NCBI GenBank assembly: GCA_004369045.1
Contig: ML213505.1
Span: 1,485,849-1,549,848, forward strand
Source of the DNA: Heliocybe sulcata
Lineage: Eukaryota > Basidiomycota > Agaricomycetes > Gloeophyllales > Gloeophyllaceae
Reading direction: 5' to 3'
DNA: 64,000 bases
Positions 35,165 through 47,382 of this stretch are shown in pieces; within the stretch, counting starts at the first letter, position 1; each line of letters begins with the position of its first letter. The notes beneath the pieces were generated by a model. That model did not search any database and was not told the origin of the DNA. It worked only from the letters and a program-made list of their open reading frames with translations. Position numbers and translations under genes: made by a program.

Positions 35165-37421
35165 TCACGCCCTCCCAACCCCCACCGCATTCAAAATCGC
35201 TCTCTTCGCATGTCTCCCAAATCCCAGCATATCCGCACTACTCCTCCGACTCCGATTCTCAATCCTCACCAACTCCTCCTCCCATTCCCTCTCCTTCCTC
35301 TCCCTCTCCCTTTCTTGCCTCCCCCCAGCCGCAACAGCAGCTCCAGCCCCGCCTCCATCCACGCTCCTCGAATGAAACGTCTCTCTGTCCGGCAAGGCAG
35401 GTGCATAGAACGCCTCCCGACTCCCGACAACCCCCACCCCATCGACAGCCCCGTTCGCACTCGCTTCATTCCGCTCCCGGCGATCCCGCGTGCCCGCGCT
35501 CGTATGTGGCCTCCGACTCGCCTTCTTCTTCCCACCCCCCGCGCTCGACTTCGGCGGTGGCAGAGGCACCGGCGGCGGGGGAAGCTGCATCGACGAGTTA
35601 GTCGACGACAAGCTCCCCGTCTTCCACCTCTCCTTCTCCTTCCCAGGACTCGCGCCCTCCCCAGAGCTACTCGAATAACTCCTCGCCCCCGACCCCGACC
35701 CGCTCACGGTCGCGCTCGCACTCCCACTGCGCCCCATTCCAGTCGCACGCTCTTTCCCGTCCTTACTCTGGGGTATCGGCATCCCGCCCATACTCATCTC
35801 CTCCGCCTCCCTTGCCCGCTCCTCGCGATACCGGCCCGGACTCTTGCTCTTGCTCTTCGGCTTCACCTGCGCCTCGTTATACTTGCTCAGCGCGACATGC
35901 CGTTGTGCCTCATTCGTAGACACGACAAGCACTTCTGGCTGTGTCTGCAGCTCAACAGTGTCCGTCCCATACGCGCTTTGCACCGTCACGCGGACTCTAA
36001 CAAAGAATCGCACCTCCCCATAGACAGCACGCATAGTATCGCCGAGTGCCCAACGGGTGCTGCTCTTCGGTGCTGGCCATTGCAGCGTCATAGTTTTGCT
36101 GAACACGTTCAGGCCCGGCTCACGAAGCTGTGTCAGGTGCGCAGAGCTTGTGGATGCGATTTGATTAAGGTGTACGTTTGCCTTGGATTCCTTGATGCTG
36201 CCCAAGGATGGTCGATGCGGTGACGAGCCACGGCGGGGCGAATAGCGAGGCGACGAGGGAGATGAAGGCGAAGTGGGATGTGAGGGATAGAGCGCTGGGC
36301 TGGTAGGCGGGCGCAGGTTTGCCGTCTTGAGGGTAAGAGTCGACGCTGAGCCCGAGGAGCCCGAGGAAGTAGTTCCGGACGTAGACGGTGCATACGAAGG
36401 TTGTAGGAGAGGAGATGTAGAGTCCACTGTAGCCTCGGAAGCAGAAGATGTAAAGGGTGAGGTCGGAGTTAGTGATGTCGTCGAAGACGACGCTGAAGCT
36501 GTCGACGGTGTGGGCGGCCTCTGCCCCAGACCGTCGGGGCTGCCGGCTGATTTGAGCGGGCTTGCATTACTGCTCTCGCCATCACGTATCTCTATCCTGC
36601 GCTCGATTGCCAGGTCGACGCTTTTAACTGAAACACCATCTTCGACCCCCAACCAGACGCCCACGCTGACAAGGTCCTCCGGGCCAATGGCGGAGCCGGG
36701 AACATCAATAGTATAGCGGATCGGGCCTGTTTTTAACTTGGACGGAGCTGCTTGATGGCAGGCCAGGAGGGGATGTGATGGTGATGCCGAGGATGATGAT
36801 GGCGTGGGCGACGAGACGGTGGGCGTGAGAAGCGGGGGGAGGGAGAGGGCTGAGATGAGCGGGGAGGGGACGTCGTAGCGGACGAGAGGGAGCTCAAAGT
36901 ACTTGAGCTGGCGCGCGCCAATGCCGGCGATGGGGATGTGGGTGAGGACTGCAGGGGGTTAGCGCGGGATCGACGCGACGGGTGGGAGTGACGTACCTGC
37001 TTCGACCTTCCAGAAGACCTTGTAGTCTGTGAAATGGACTGTGCTGTGGCCACCGATGCGCGGCGGGAGGGTTATTCGGAAAGGCCACTCGCCGTCGCCA
37101 ATGTCCTCGTACTCTTGGTCGTCGCGCTTGCGCCAGAGTTCCTGTGAGTGGTCGACGAGGACGTGGGACGCGAGTACGGAGAGACGGCCGAGGCGGTATT
37201 CGTAGCAACGGACAGAGACGGAGAGGGACTTTGCTGGGAGGAGCTTTGCGTCCTCGTCGAGCTTTGTGCGGACGACTAGGAAAGGTGAGCAGAGGCGTGT
37301 GGGTGGCGGCGTTGCACTTACTGCCTTCTACGCGGAGGGGGGTGAGGCCGAGGTAGCCATGGTAGGGAAAGTACTTTGAGGATGAGTTTGCCTTTGGGGA
37401 GAAGAGGACGAGGTGGACCAT
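35165..37421 (-). CDS. Arrestin-like (alpha-arrestin) protein with long disordered tail
   Basis: Three exons (37421-37322, 37275-36997 and 36948-35165) give 720 residues. The N-terminal half reads as an arrestin N domain: KYFPYHGYLGLTPLRVEG, LLPAKSLSVSVRCYEYRLGR, GEWPFRITLPPRIGGHSTVHF, DYKVFWKVEAVLTHIP and LKYFELPLVRYDVP. The arrestin C part is visible as GPIRYTIDVPGSAIGPEDLVSVGV, SVDLAIERRIEI and, after a Ser/Pro-rich insertion, VFSKTMTLQWP and EVRFFVRVRVTVQSAYGTDTVELQTQPEVLV. The last ~200 residues are Ser/Pro/Arg-rich. Fungal alpha-arrestins bring Rsp5 to membrane transporters for endocytosis, but I see no PPxY motif here. A TATA-like palindrome lies ~40 bp upstream, in the promoter shared with the transporter gene. 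Confidence 0.85.
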
Positions 37422-37606
37422 GAGGGCGGAGAGGGAGTGATGGAAAGCGGCATGGGCGATATGATATAATATATCATATATTCTTATTTTCTGGCGAGAA
37501 GACGACGCCTTCTGGTGACAACACCCCAGCCGTGACTTCTTCCACCGTGACCTTCTCAGTCGCCGACACATCCGTCACATCACATTTCCTCTCACTTGCA
37601 CCCACC
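37422..37606. promoter_or_regulatory. Shared promoter with AT-rich perfect palindrome
   Basis: This 185-bp stretch separates two divergent starts (37421 minus, 37607 plus). At 37459-37479 there is a perfect 10-bp inverted repeat, ATATGATATA-a-TATATCATAT, in otherwise GC-rich surroundings. It gives a TATA-like sequence on both strands, ~40 bp from the arrestin ATG and ~130 bp from the transporter ATG. Confidence 0.6.
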
Positions 37607-39579
37607 ATGCCGTCCTCGCTCTATGTGCCCGTCCTCATAGCGGGCATGCTCATAACGGTGCGTTTACTGCTCAAATGAACTTGTCTTATCTCTGACCCAA
37701 GCCAGGGCTCGAGTAACTCGTTATGGAGCAAGTACCAGGTCCGTCTCCTGGATTGGAAATCGCCGCCTGCTAAACGCCCAGCAGGACATGCAATGCGTCG
37801 AGCACTGCGACGACTCTTCCCAGCAAGTTCTGTTCGAGCAGCCGGTCTGGCAGACGCTGCAAATGTTCCGTATGTCCTGCGAGTGCTGTATCAACTGACC
37901 GAGCCTGATTCTCCCACGCTCCGTCACATTCCGCGCAAGTCGGCGAGATGCTCTGTGTGTTCTCTTCTTTTCCTATTCCTGCCACTGCCTCGCGCTGACC
38001 CTCGTCTTCCCTTGCCTGCCTTTTGCGTCGGCAGGCTTTCTTCCCGTGTTCTATGCTTCGCTGGCGTCCAGACTCCGCAGACCCCGCATAGAGCTTCCCG
38101 GCGAGGCCGACAGCCCGTCTATCCCCGCCCAGGACGACGACAACGATGCTCCCAAGCATCCCTCCGCTCCCGTCCATCCCCTTTCGGGTTTCTCCGTCCT
38201 GCTCTTCTGGCTCCCAGCCGCTTGTGATCTCACCGGCACAACGGTCCGTCCCATTTCTCTCCCTTACCCCACGCACTCGGTCCCGAGCCGCCGTCCTTTG
38301 TTTTCTCTTTTTGCTTTGCTTCATCGTCGCTGACATACAACCTTACATCTGGATCTGCATCTCCGTCACGACCACCGGCATTTATTCCCCCTCATCTCCG
38401 CTTTCCCATCTCTTATCTCGATGTCGGTACCGAAAACCCGACCAGCTCATGAACGTAGGTCTACTATACACGCCGGTATCAATATACCAGATGACGCGCG
38501 GGGCACTCGTCCTCTTCGTCGGCGTCCTCTCCGTCATCTTCCTCAAGCGCAGGCTATTCCTGTACCAGTACGTCTGTCTTCCTTGCACTTTCGCGTCGAC
38601 ACTTCTGTTTACTCGGAACCGCAGATGGCTCTCACTCGTCACAGTGATGATCGGTATCTCCCTTGTCGGCTTGGCCGGGTCTATGGTCAAGGACGCCGTC
38701 CGCAACGAGCCTGACCTGTTGACCCGAGATGCTGGTGTGCCCCCTCCGGAGCCTATTGACAAGCCGGAGCCGACAACTGTCTTTGTCGGCGTCCTATTCG
38801 TTCTGTTCGCACAGATATTGTACGATCATCAGACGCCACCATTGTGATTGAACTAACATTAATGTCGACATCTCGCTAGCACGGCCACGCAGTTTGTCGT
38901 GGAGGAGAAGATCCTGGGCCACTACACCGTCGCGCCCCTTGTGGCCGTCGGCTACGAAGGACTCTTCGGCTTCCTGACGATCATGATTCTCCTGCCCATC
39001 ATTTCTCTCTTCCGCACTGGTTCCCCGCCACCCACCCTCCTCGCCGCCCGCGCGTTCGCCGAGTCGCCCTATGCACGGTGGTTCGATCTGAAGCAAGGCT
39101 GGCAGGAGATCGTGTCGACGCCGGCAGTGTTGTACAGCTCGGTGGCGATTGCGCTGAGCATTGCGTTCTTCAATTTCTTTGGGCTGAGCGTGACGAGGCA
39201 TGTGAGTGCTACGGTGAGGAGTCTGACGGATACGTGCAGGACGTTGTGTATTTGGGTTATCAGCCTTGGTCTTGGCTGGGAGAAGCTGGTGTGGCCGGTT
39301 AGCCTGCTTCAGGTGCTGGGTTTCGGGCTGCTGGTTTATGGAACGGTTAGTGGCTTATGACAAAGGGAATCTGCGAAGAGCAGCCGCTAATCGGGTTTCT
39401 GTCTATTGCAGTTCACGTTCAACTCGATCGTGCGTCCGCCAAAGTTCCTGCTGCCGAGGTCGTCAGATGCGGCGTTGGCCAGCACGCCGACGATCATTGT
39501 TAGTGTCGCTGGTGATGAGGCGGAAGAGAGACTCGCTCTTCTTGCTGAGAACCAGGAGAACGCTGTGACGAGAGCCTGA
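37607..39579 (+). CDS. SLC35F6-type drug/metabolite-superfamily transporter
   Basis: Nine exons (37607-37657, 37706-37738, 37785-37869, 37940-37954, 38035-38243, 38446-38567, 38625-38819, 38880-39345 and 39412-39579) give 447 residues. The order of conserved parts matches SLC35F6 and its fungal relatives: LYVPVLIAGMLITGSSNSLW with KYQDMQCVEHC, FEQPVWQTLQMFLGEMLC, FWLPAACDLTGTTLMNVGLL, SIYQMTRGALVLFVGVLSVIFLK, WLSLVTVMIGISLVGLAG, TATQFVVEEKIL, VGYEGLFGFLTIMILLPIIS, LYSSVAIALSIAFFNFFGLSVT and TLCIWVISLGLGWEKLVWPV. About ten membrane helices are present. Relatives sit in lysosome/vacuole-type membranes, and the substrate is not established. Exon 4 is a 15-nt microexon needed for the GEMLCFLPVFY block. 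Confidence 0.92.
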
Positions 39580-42500
39580 GTGGCAGGCATTCTTCACGCT
39601 ACCCTCCAGTCTCGATGGCATCTTGTACATATATCCCAATTACTGCTCGTCCACATGTTTTCTTGGTTCAATGCACTACGTCACTCCTTGTCCGTTGGCC
39701 AACCCTCTGTTTTTTCTCAATTCCTTGAGTTTCCTCCTCCCGTAACCCAATATTGTGACGGTGACACCCCACCACATGCAACCCACAGGCGCCCACCCCG
39801 ATCCTGTCAAAGCGCTCCAAAGGGAACGGAGAAGGGCTTCCAAGTTACCGGCAGTTGGAGTGCTGGGGCGTCGAACTGGGAATCGGCCGCGCGAGTTTCT
39901 TTTCTTCTAATTAAACACATTCCTTCCAAGCTTGTCCAGGTGCAGGCATCGGTTAAACAGAAAGGTGTTTAGACGCGATGCCGGGGGTTTTGCCTCCATG
40001 TGGTGGCCGGAGGCTCGGAAAGGCAGGTTTTAATTGAAGTGATTGCGTCGCTGATTGGGGCGCGGGACCGGGCAGATGTGGCGGAGATCTGTGCCGGACG
40101 CAGTGTGGCAGCCTCGGGCGTCCTTTGAGCGCTGGTGAGGAAAGCGAGATATGCACTGGAGGGTTGTTAGTTGCATCGACAAGACGGGTTCCTTCGATGC
40201 ATCGCAACTATCGTGGCCCTCATCGGTACAGTACTCAGCGGCAGAGAATCGGCAGTCAAGCATTGCATTACAGAAGCTTTACCAAGGAAAACAAGCATAC
40301 CGGAAAAGCCTAAATATACTGCATACGTTTGTCATCGAGAAGACGGCTTTTCAGTACTGCGTCGTTGGCATCACGTGTATAGGATATTTTTGACCAGGCT
40401 AGACGGTGCGTGTCAGCGAGTTTTACATGCCATGTACGCTTAGCACCAAGAAGATGGGATTTGGGAGCTGAGCCGTCGACATTCATATGAAAGAATTTTA
40501 ATGCGGAGGAGATGGTGGGTAACTCACCTGAGCTCACCAGTCCTCGGGTACAGCGGCTAGAAGCCATCCGGAACGTACGAGAGACGATAGAGGTTACTAG
40601 GATGCAGCCTCGCGCCAATACCACGCACGCAGAGCCGGGTCCGAGCCCGGTGATGGTCTCGGGCACCGGTGTAACCAAGCATGAAAGGATTCTCCAGTTC
40701 TCGGTCACACCGGTGAGAAGCTGCTAGCAAAAATACATCAAAACGCAGCCTCATTCAGGGCCTGCGATCGTCAAGAATGCCAAACCTTCAGCGGGACCGG
40801 CGATCTGCAGGAGGGGATGTGAACGACTGCTCCCGTCACCTGATCTACGGTGAGCATAATGTCGCACAGCCTCATGGGCCAGACTGTGCAGATGTATCAG
40901 CAGAAGTAGATTGACTCTGGGTTTGACAAAAGCGCCGGGAATGGCAGAGGAATAAGATGCGAATGATACGTAAGTATTGTTTCTCGGGGAGATTGGCAGG
41001 ACGACCGAGACATCGGAGCAGTAAGCAACGCAGCAAGCGGGGATTGGGGCTGGAGAAGGCGTTGTGGATGTCCTCCCCGGGAGCAGTGAACGCGCTGAGA
41101 ACAAGCGAGCGGAGGAAATACTCTAGTCGCGGAGCCGGTGAATTGGAATTCCGTGACGACAGGTGGACCCAGTAAGGAAGAAGGCCAGGAGGCTGCCCGG
41201 CACCGAGAGCCTGTGGTGATGAGACGCCTACGTGTCGGGTTGACAGATGAACAGTGTGCGATGAGAAGCTGATTGCGTTCGTCGATATCAGTTGCAGATT
41301 CAGAACGGCTAAAATAACCTGGGGCATTACTCCGTCATCTATGACACCAGGCCGAACAGTCACGCAGAAATACCTCTGTTGTGGACGGGCAACGGATGTA
41401 ATTTCAGTAATAATATATATTTGAGTGGTATGGGGCACAGTAAACCCACCAGCGCATCCAGCATAGCCGACATAATACCACGTGAGATCCGAAAGGCGAG
41501 CATGCATAGTCATGCAGATTGATATTGACTTCTCGGTGGTACGTTCGACCGTGCTATGAATATACCGTGCTTCCGTCGGAACACTTACCAGCCACAGAGA
41601 CTCTTCATTAAGCCCTCGGATCCGTCACCGCTGTACAACAGAATAATATCAGCGTTTTCGGGACACCGAGTGAACCATAAAGCCCAGAAAGAATCATCTA
41701 TCATGTTCGATTGTCGAGAAGAGACGAGGGGGTGACAAGGTCGGACTAACGGCGCACCGCAGGTGACGGCACAGGAACGTTGCGCGCATACTGGCATCGT
41801 CTCCCAGCCGGAGAGCTCTCCACCGGGGAAGCAGCTGCAGTGTCGGTTCTTTACGTCTTTCGCACATCGGGACCGGCTCCAGCATGGGCAGCAGATACAC
41901 CAGAGGAAATTATTTTGGGAGCACGGGCGGATCTTGGGTTCTCTTCGCTTACTTGTAACAGAACCAAGGGCCAGTGGATACAAAGCTCCTATCCAGAAGT
42001 AGTCTGTATGGCCAGTGCTGCTTGACAAGACCCGTGGAGGGGTATTTTGAGTCGGGTATAATTCATGCTCACCCTCGAGGCGTCAGCGGTGGTAGTCACG
42101 GGAACAACAAGAGCGTCATTCCCTGGGCATATGAGACAGTAGTGTATGCCGTCCTTGGGCTTCAATTGACTGTCGCCTTTCTCTTGGGGTCGCCCAACTC
42201 CTATAATGTCAAATAGCACCGCACCGGTGAAAAAAAGTGATCAGCGATCAGCGCGTTGACGGTAGCGGGCAAGATAGAAGACTTACACAGTCATTTAAGG
42301 ACCTCGAACGCGAGCTGAGGTCTCCCACCTGGATTCGAGCGGTGAGGATGTGCGGACGAAGCCTGTGATATCATTATTAGCCGTCGAGGACAGTACAACC
42401 TCCAAGCTGAGTCCCATTCCCACTGGGCGGAAAGAGATGCGTGTTCTGCGAAGCAAAGTTTAGCTACATCTGGCCACCCTCAGAGCATAGTTGGCTATGA

Positions 42501-43077
42501 CAGCGTCATATGATCGTCGAACATGAGGCATAACGCCTCCATAAGCACCAGCTAGGAAGTCCGATAATCGCTGGTAAGGATTTGCTATCGCAGACTTGTC
42601 GTCAGATATTCGGTAGATGGTCGCAGACATTGCAGTCGGTACTCACTGATGTGGTCACAGAACACCCAAATGAATTGCGACTAGACTGCAGAAAACACGG
42701 GCCCTGTTGAGTTTACTAGACATATCTGCGGTCCTTGGGTGGGTCCGAGAGTTTCTAGATGTCAGCACCACACCCGTCTTAAGAGCTAACAATTCGCCCT
42801 GGGAGTCATCCGGTAGCAGAGCATGGTCTCGTCGCACTCTGACTTTCGAATTCGCGGTGTCGAACCTACTACTTATGTGGCACTGGCCGGTCCGTCGTGC
42901 CCCGGGGACAGTCGTCGGCGACGCCGTGCCGGTCCAGCCGGCAACGACCGTACACGCTCTTGTCACAGTATCGCGGCTGCAGTCAATATTCCAACCATCG
43001 TTCTATCTCATCGAAACCAGTCCCTGTGACCTCCAAAACCTTCGGAACACGCATATCCTGATAGTACATATCCCAAC
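39580..43077. other. 3.5 kb with coding-like pieces but no resolvable gene
   Basis: No family could be recognised. Several minus-strand frames have good splice donors and some protein character: 42219-42077 (VGRPQEKGDSQLKPKDG..., ending at a GTGAGC donor), 41585-42028 (Cys-rich FLWCICCPCWSRSRC, then SNMIDDSFWALWFTRCPENA, ending at a GTAAGT donor) and 40872-41513. A plus-strand frame at 42707-43114 overlaps them. This may be a divergent multi-exon gene on the minus strand, or a decayed one. Confidence 0.35.
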
Positions 43078-45068
43078 ATGTCGGGCGGCCTCAATTCTTT
43101 GGCCACGATCATAAAGCGGTCAGCTTCCTATTCCTATTTCGTACCCTGCAGAGCACCGTTAATCCGCGATCGCCATCCGAAATATCTACAACAGGCTAGA
43201 GGCTGCAACCTCGCGTTTAGAGGACCTTGCCGTGCAGGGCGTGTCGGGCTCCAGGCAGGACGATATCCGAGATGAACCGCGACCATATAGTCCTTCGCAA
43301 TCCGCGGTCCCTGTCCCTGCTCCGCCTGCACCCAGTTCCGCGATGCCTGAAGAAGAACCACAAAGCATCGTTGCTTACGATGAAGTGATTGTGAATGGGA
43401 AGCTGAAGGCCTTCCTCGAATTCACGCGGTCTTTCGCTGGGGAGACAGTCGTTGAGCAGGTACGTAATTGCCGACCTTGCGACACGCGTATGGTGGAGGT
43501 CACCATTTCGTTGTGATCTTAGGCAGGACTCGTGGAGAAGATGTTTAATGACTTGAGAGCGGTCATCTTGACTGCCAGTGCGTGCAAGAAGCCCGACCAG
43601 CAAGCGTTCGGCGAGCTCCTTAAGCCTTTGCAAGCGGATATTGAGGCCATTAGCCGGCAGAAGGAGGCGAACCGCAAGGATCGGACATGGTTCAACCACT
43701 TGTCAACTGTTGCAGAGGGTGCCCCTTGTGTAGGCTGGGTCACCATTGTATGTGCCTTCCTTGCGTGATGGAACCCTTGCTCATTTGCGAGAACCCGGAC
43801 AAAGGAACCAAAACCTGGCCCCTATGTCAAAGAGATCAATGATTCGACTATGTTCTACGGAAACAGGGTCATAAAGGAGTTCAAGGAGAAGTGCGTCAAG
43901 CCGTGCGTCCCCCCTACTCTACTCACGCCGTGTTTCCAGAGACGCCAAGCATGCTGAGTGGGTCCGAGCTTATTCGGGCCTCATCGAGGAGCTCCGTAAA
44001 TACATAATGGAGTATCACACTACAGGTCTTACATGGAACCCGAAGGTATGGGTCGCTCTTTTCCATGGATTAGGGCCCGCTAACATGAGAGATAGGGTTT
44101 GTCTATAGACCAATACAAGCCCACAGGCTCCTCCTCATCTTCCGGCGCTCCTGCACCTCCGCCCCCGCCACCTCCTCCCGCTGCGCCCGCCCCTCCACCA
44201 CCACCACCAGCATCGAACGGTGCTTCATCCGGAGGCAGCATCGGTGCAGTATTTGCTGAGCTGAATCGTGGGGAGGAGGTCACGAAGGGCCTGCGCAAGG
44301 TCGACAAGAGCGAGATGACGCATAAGAACCCAGCCCTCAGAGCTAGCAGCGTCGTACCCGCCAGTGCAAGTCCTGCTACTGGTAAGGAACAAGGTTAGGC
44401 TGCGTCTGATTAGCTGCTCATTTCGGATACCAGGTAAGAAACCCTTGAAGCCTACGAAGCCCAGCTCCCTGCAAGGGAAGAAACCGTCGAAGTTCGCTTT
44501 GGAAGGCAACAAGTGGATGATTGTGGGTAATCGGCAGAGTCAAGCCGATCGAATACTCACCGCATCCTCAGGAATATCAAGAGAATGAGAGTTCCTTGAC
44601 TGTGGATAACACAGAAATCAGCCACACTGTCAACTTGTACGGATGCAAGAACACCACTGTGCAAGTCAAAGGCAAAGTCAATGCCGTTACCATGGGTAAA
44701 TATCATGTTGTGTAGGCCTTTTATCGTTGTACTGATCATCGCCCGCAGTGAACTGCACGAAGACGGCTGTCTTGGTGGAGAACGTCATCTCTTCCGTATC
44801 GGTGACAAAGTCGCCTTCCTTCGCCATCCAGATTACGGGCACGGCACCGACCATTCAATTAGACTCTACAGACTCGGGGCAGATCTATCTCTCGAAGGAC
44901 TGTCTTGGAGTGGAGATCACCACGGCCAAGTGCAGCGCCATCAATGTCAGTCTGCCGGAGGAGGGCGAGGAGGAGGGTGTCTTCAAGGAGGCGCCCATCC
45001 CAGAGATGCTGAAGACGACTGTCAAGGATGGCAAGCTCGTGACGACTGTCGTCGAGCACGTCGGTTAA
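43078..45068 (+). CDS. SRV2: Adenylyl cyclase-associated protein (CAP)
   Basis: Nine exons (43078-43118, 43195-43459, 43523-43747, 43805-43890, 43940-44045, 44096-44393, 44434-44522, 44572-44695 and 44749-45068) give 517 residues. CAP/Srv2 recycles actin monomers with cofilin and, in fungi, binds adenylyl cyclase. Seen in order: an N-terminal coiled coil with the RLE motif ([13 protein letters not shown]), the helical folded domain ([74 protein letters not shown]), a poly-Pro stretch that may bind profilin or Abp1, a [18 protein letters not shown] segment, then the C-terminal beta-sheet CARP domain from [20 protein letters not shown] to VVEHVG. The intron before EPKPGPY ends at CAAAG, chosen over a nearer AG because only it keeps the family block in frame. 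Confidence 0.95.
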
Positions 45069-45708
45069 TGGGATGGGCGCTGATGCAGGCGGTATACCCT
45101 CTGGACGTGTCAAGTACACTATTTCATGCTTTAGTCAAATGGATCATGGTATGCGGATTATGTATGGAGTTGCTATGGTTTCGGTGCACTGCTCGTCAGT
45201 ATTTTGGACAAGAGCGTTCCCCACATCAACTGAGGGCAGCGTCCTATCACATCAATACGTTGGCACGCATGCACGACGGGCAACGAACACCGACAGGGAA
45301 GTGTTTCCGGGCTGTGACCGTTCTCGCGGCCATAGTCCCCAGCACTCTCAGATCGTTCACTTGTTACTACTCGTAACAAAGTGTCTGACTATGATATATT
45401 ATCTACTTGTGCAACGAAGAGGCGGCTGCCAGCTGGCGCGATGCCGGCGGAAAGGCGGGCGCGCTTCCCAAAAGAAGCTATTCGGCTGTCCTTGACCGAC
45501 CGGTCTAGACAATCGGGGGAGTTCTCCGGCCGGCTCTCCGGTCGCTTGGCGGTTGCTTGGGTAAAAGCAGGCTCCTAAAGCTCTTGTCGACCTCTTGCAC
45601 ACCCTCCCGGCCCTCTTCTATTTTATATCCTTTGCGGCTCTTCAGCCAGCAGCCACTCGCTCGAACGACGCTCTCTACATAATTTGACGACATATAACAA
45701 TACGGACA
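45069..45708 (+). promoter_or_regulatory. Intergenic and promoter of loosenin-like copy B
   Basis: The stretch holds the 3' region of CAP and the promoter of the next gene. A TTTTATATCC element at 45621-45630 lies ~80 bp before the ATG at 45709. Upstream is a GC-rich run with repeated CCGGCTCTCCGG and CCGGTCTAGA-like pieces at 45500-45545. No gene is seen. Confidence 0.45.
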
Positions 45709-46760
45709 ATGCGGTCCTCAGCGATTTTTGGATTATCTCTTCTTTCGGTTCTCTTGCCGTTTGCGCAGGCTGAACACGGGCATGCTCGTCGCCACAACGC
45801 GGTCGCTCATCGCGCTCGCGGCGACGTCCAGGTGCACAAGCGCACGGACAATGCTCGTTTCACGTACTATGCGGTCGGAATGTGAGGGAGCATTGCTCGA
45901 ATCGACTACATGTGGCTGACGACGTGGATCTCTAGGGGTGCTTGCGGGCAGAACAACGTTCCCAGCGACTTCGTGAGTAAAATAGCCTCAATTGTAGTGT
46001 AATGCTAAACGCATATTTCCAGATCGTCGCCTTGAATAGTGCCGTGAGTCTAGGGTGCACGCGCTGTCTGGAATTAGAGACCTGATTGCCGTTTAAATAG
46101 ATGTACGGTGACGGTTACCCTGGGCCTCACTGCTTCAAGAGCATCACTATCACTGCTAATGGCAAGACGGCCCAGGCCACCATCATGGACGAAGTATGTC
46201 AACCTCAGTTCTCGTGGGGATCTCCGGACTAAGCATGTTTCAAGTGTCCTGGATGCCCGTACGGAGGCCTGGACTTCTCGCAGGGTCTCTTCGAGTACTT
46301 CGCCGACACGTCCGTCGGTGTGCTCACTGGTTCCTGGGAGTACAACGACGGCTCTGGCGGAGGAAGCCCCCCGTCCTCCAGCTCCAGCCAGTGGACTCCC
46401 CCCACTAGCACCTGGACCCCCTGGACCCCAGAGCCTACCACCTCTTGGACGCCCTCCTCCACTTGGACACCCCCCACCACCACATGGAAGCCGGAGCCCA
46501 GCAGCACCTGGTCGCCGCCGCCCTCCAGCAGCAGCACCTGGAGCTCCTCCTCCAGCTCGTCCTCCTCTTGGTCCTCTTCGTCGTCGTCCTCCAAGGCGAG
46601 CAGCTCCAGCACCTGGAGCTCCTATTCTTCCACCAGCACCAGCGCTGCTGCTACCCCCACCGTCTCTTCGACCCGCACTGATCCTGAGAACCTGAACGGT
46701 TTGAGCCAGGTTATTGTCGGCATTGGCGGTATGATCGTCGCCGGCGCTGGGGCTCAGTAA
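45709..46760 (+). CDS. Secreted loosenin/expansin-like protein (double-psi beta-barrel), copy B
   Basis: Five exons (45709-45881, 45936-45972, 46023-46043, 46101-46193 and 46245-46760) give 279 residues. A signal peptide (SAIFGLSLLSVLLPFAQA) and a short basic pro-region with Lys-Arg precede the barrel: NARFTYYAVGMGACGQNNVP, SDF, IVALNSA, MYGDGYPGPHCFKS with ITITANGKTAQ, and CPGCPYGGLDFSQGLF. The stalk is long and rich in Ser, Trp, Thr and Pro, with repeated TSTW/SSTW units, and the end is hydrophobic (VIVGIGGMIVAGAGAQ), so GPI anchoring is likely. It is a paralogue of copy A at 24.6-25.6 kb, which shares the barrel, the 21-nt exon and the anchor-like end but lacks the first intron (inside the G.GACG motif). 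Confidence 0.9.
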
Positions 46761-47382
46761 AGTGATCAGGGCCATGGCTGGAGTTGGAGATGACCTGTTG
46801 CCGCGATGCCCGCTTGAAATATACCCGCAGTTACTTCCTAAATTTATTACCCTCTCCCCCAGCACTATTCTCTTGACTTAGTTCACGCTATAGAACCAGT
46901 TTGAAGGATGCTCATCAAAATTAGGACTGGAACTATGTTATTCTTCCGCCATTCTCTTACGGGCGGCTGGTCGTAATAGATGTGCTTGGGGGAATTTAAG
47001 GTGCCAATCTTTTTGTTTATTCTGTGCTTTCTGTAGCGGAAGTGCATAATGGGATCTCGGGAATGTATGTGTCATTCGATCATTGCTATGTACCAAGGCT
47101 CGTCTCAAGTTGACGTTCGATTGAAAGTCCATGGTGGGTTATGCAAACGTAACGGGGTGCTAGATACAAGGGTACAGCGGGTAAAATGATTACAGGAATT
47201 CTTGGTATGCACAAGCAAGCAACGAATACATCAACAGCAGATCTGTCAATCCCCTGACAGCACAGATGATTAGCATATGGTCGCGACAGCAGCAAAACAA
47301 AATATCGACGCAAGAAAGGTAAGCATAGGCATCATCTGGGAGTATATCGACGTCTGTGAGACCGATTGCGGCAAGAGTGCGG
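46761..47382. other. Convergent intergenic region
   Basis: Two genes end towards each other. Open frames are short. The stretch includes several AT-rich blocks around 46800-47050. No gene or structured repeat was seen. Confidence 0.45.

Noticed and set aside
35041-36223. Long plus-strand frames over the arrestin-like gene
   Set aside because: They mirror its Ser/Pro/Arg-rich tail and carry no domain.
46074-46865. 263-residue minus-strand frame over the loosenin-like copy B
   Set aside because: It is the complement of the Ser/Trp/Pro stalk repeats and reads as Gly/Arg/Ala low complexity with no start context.
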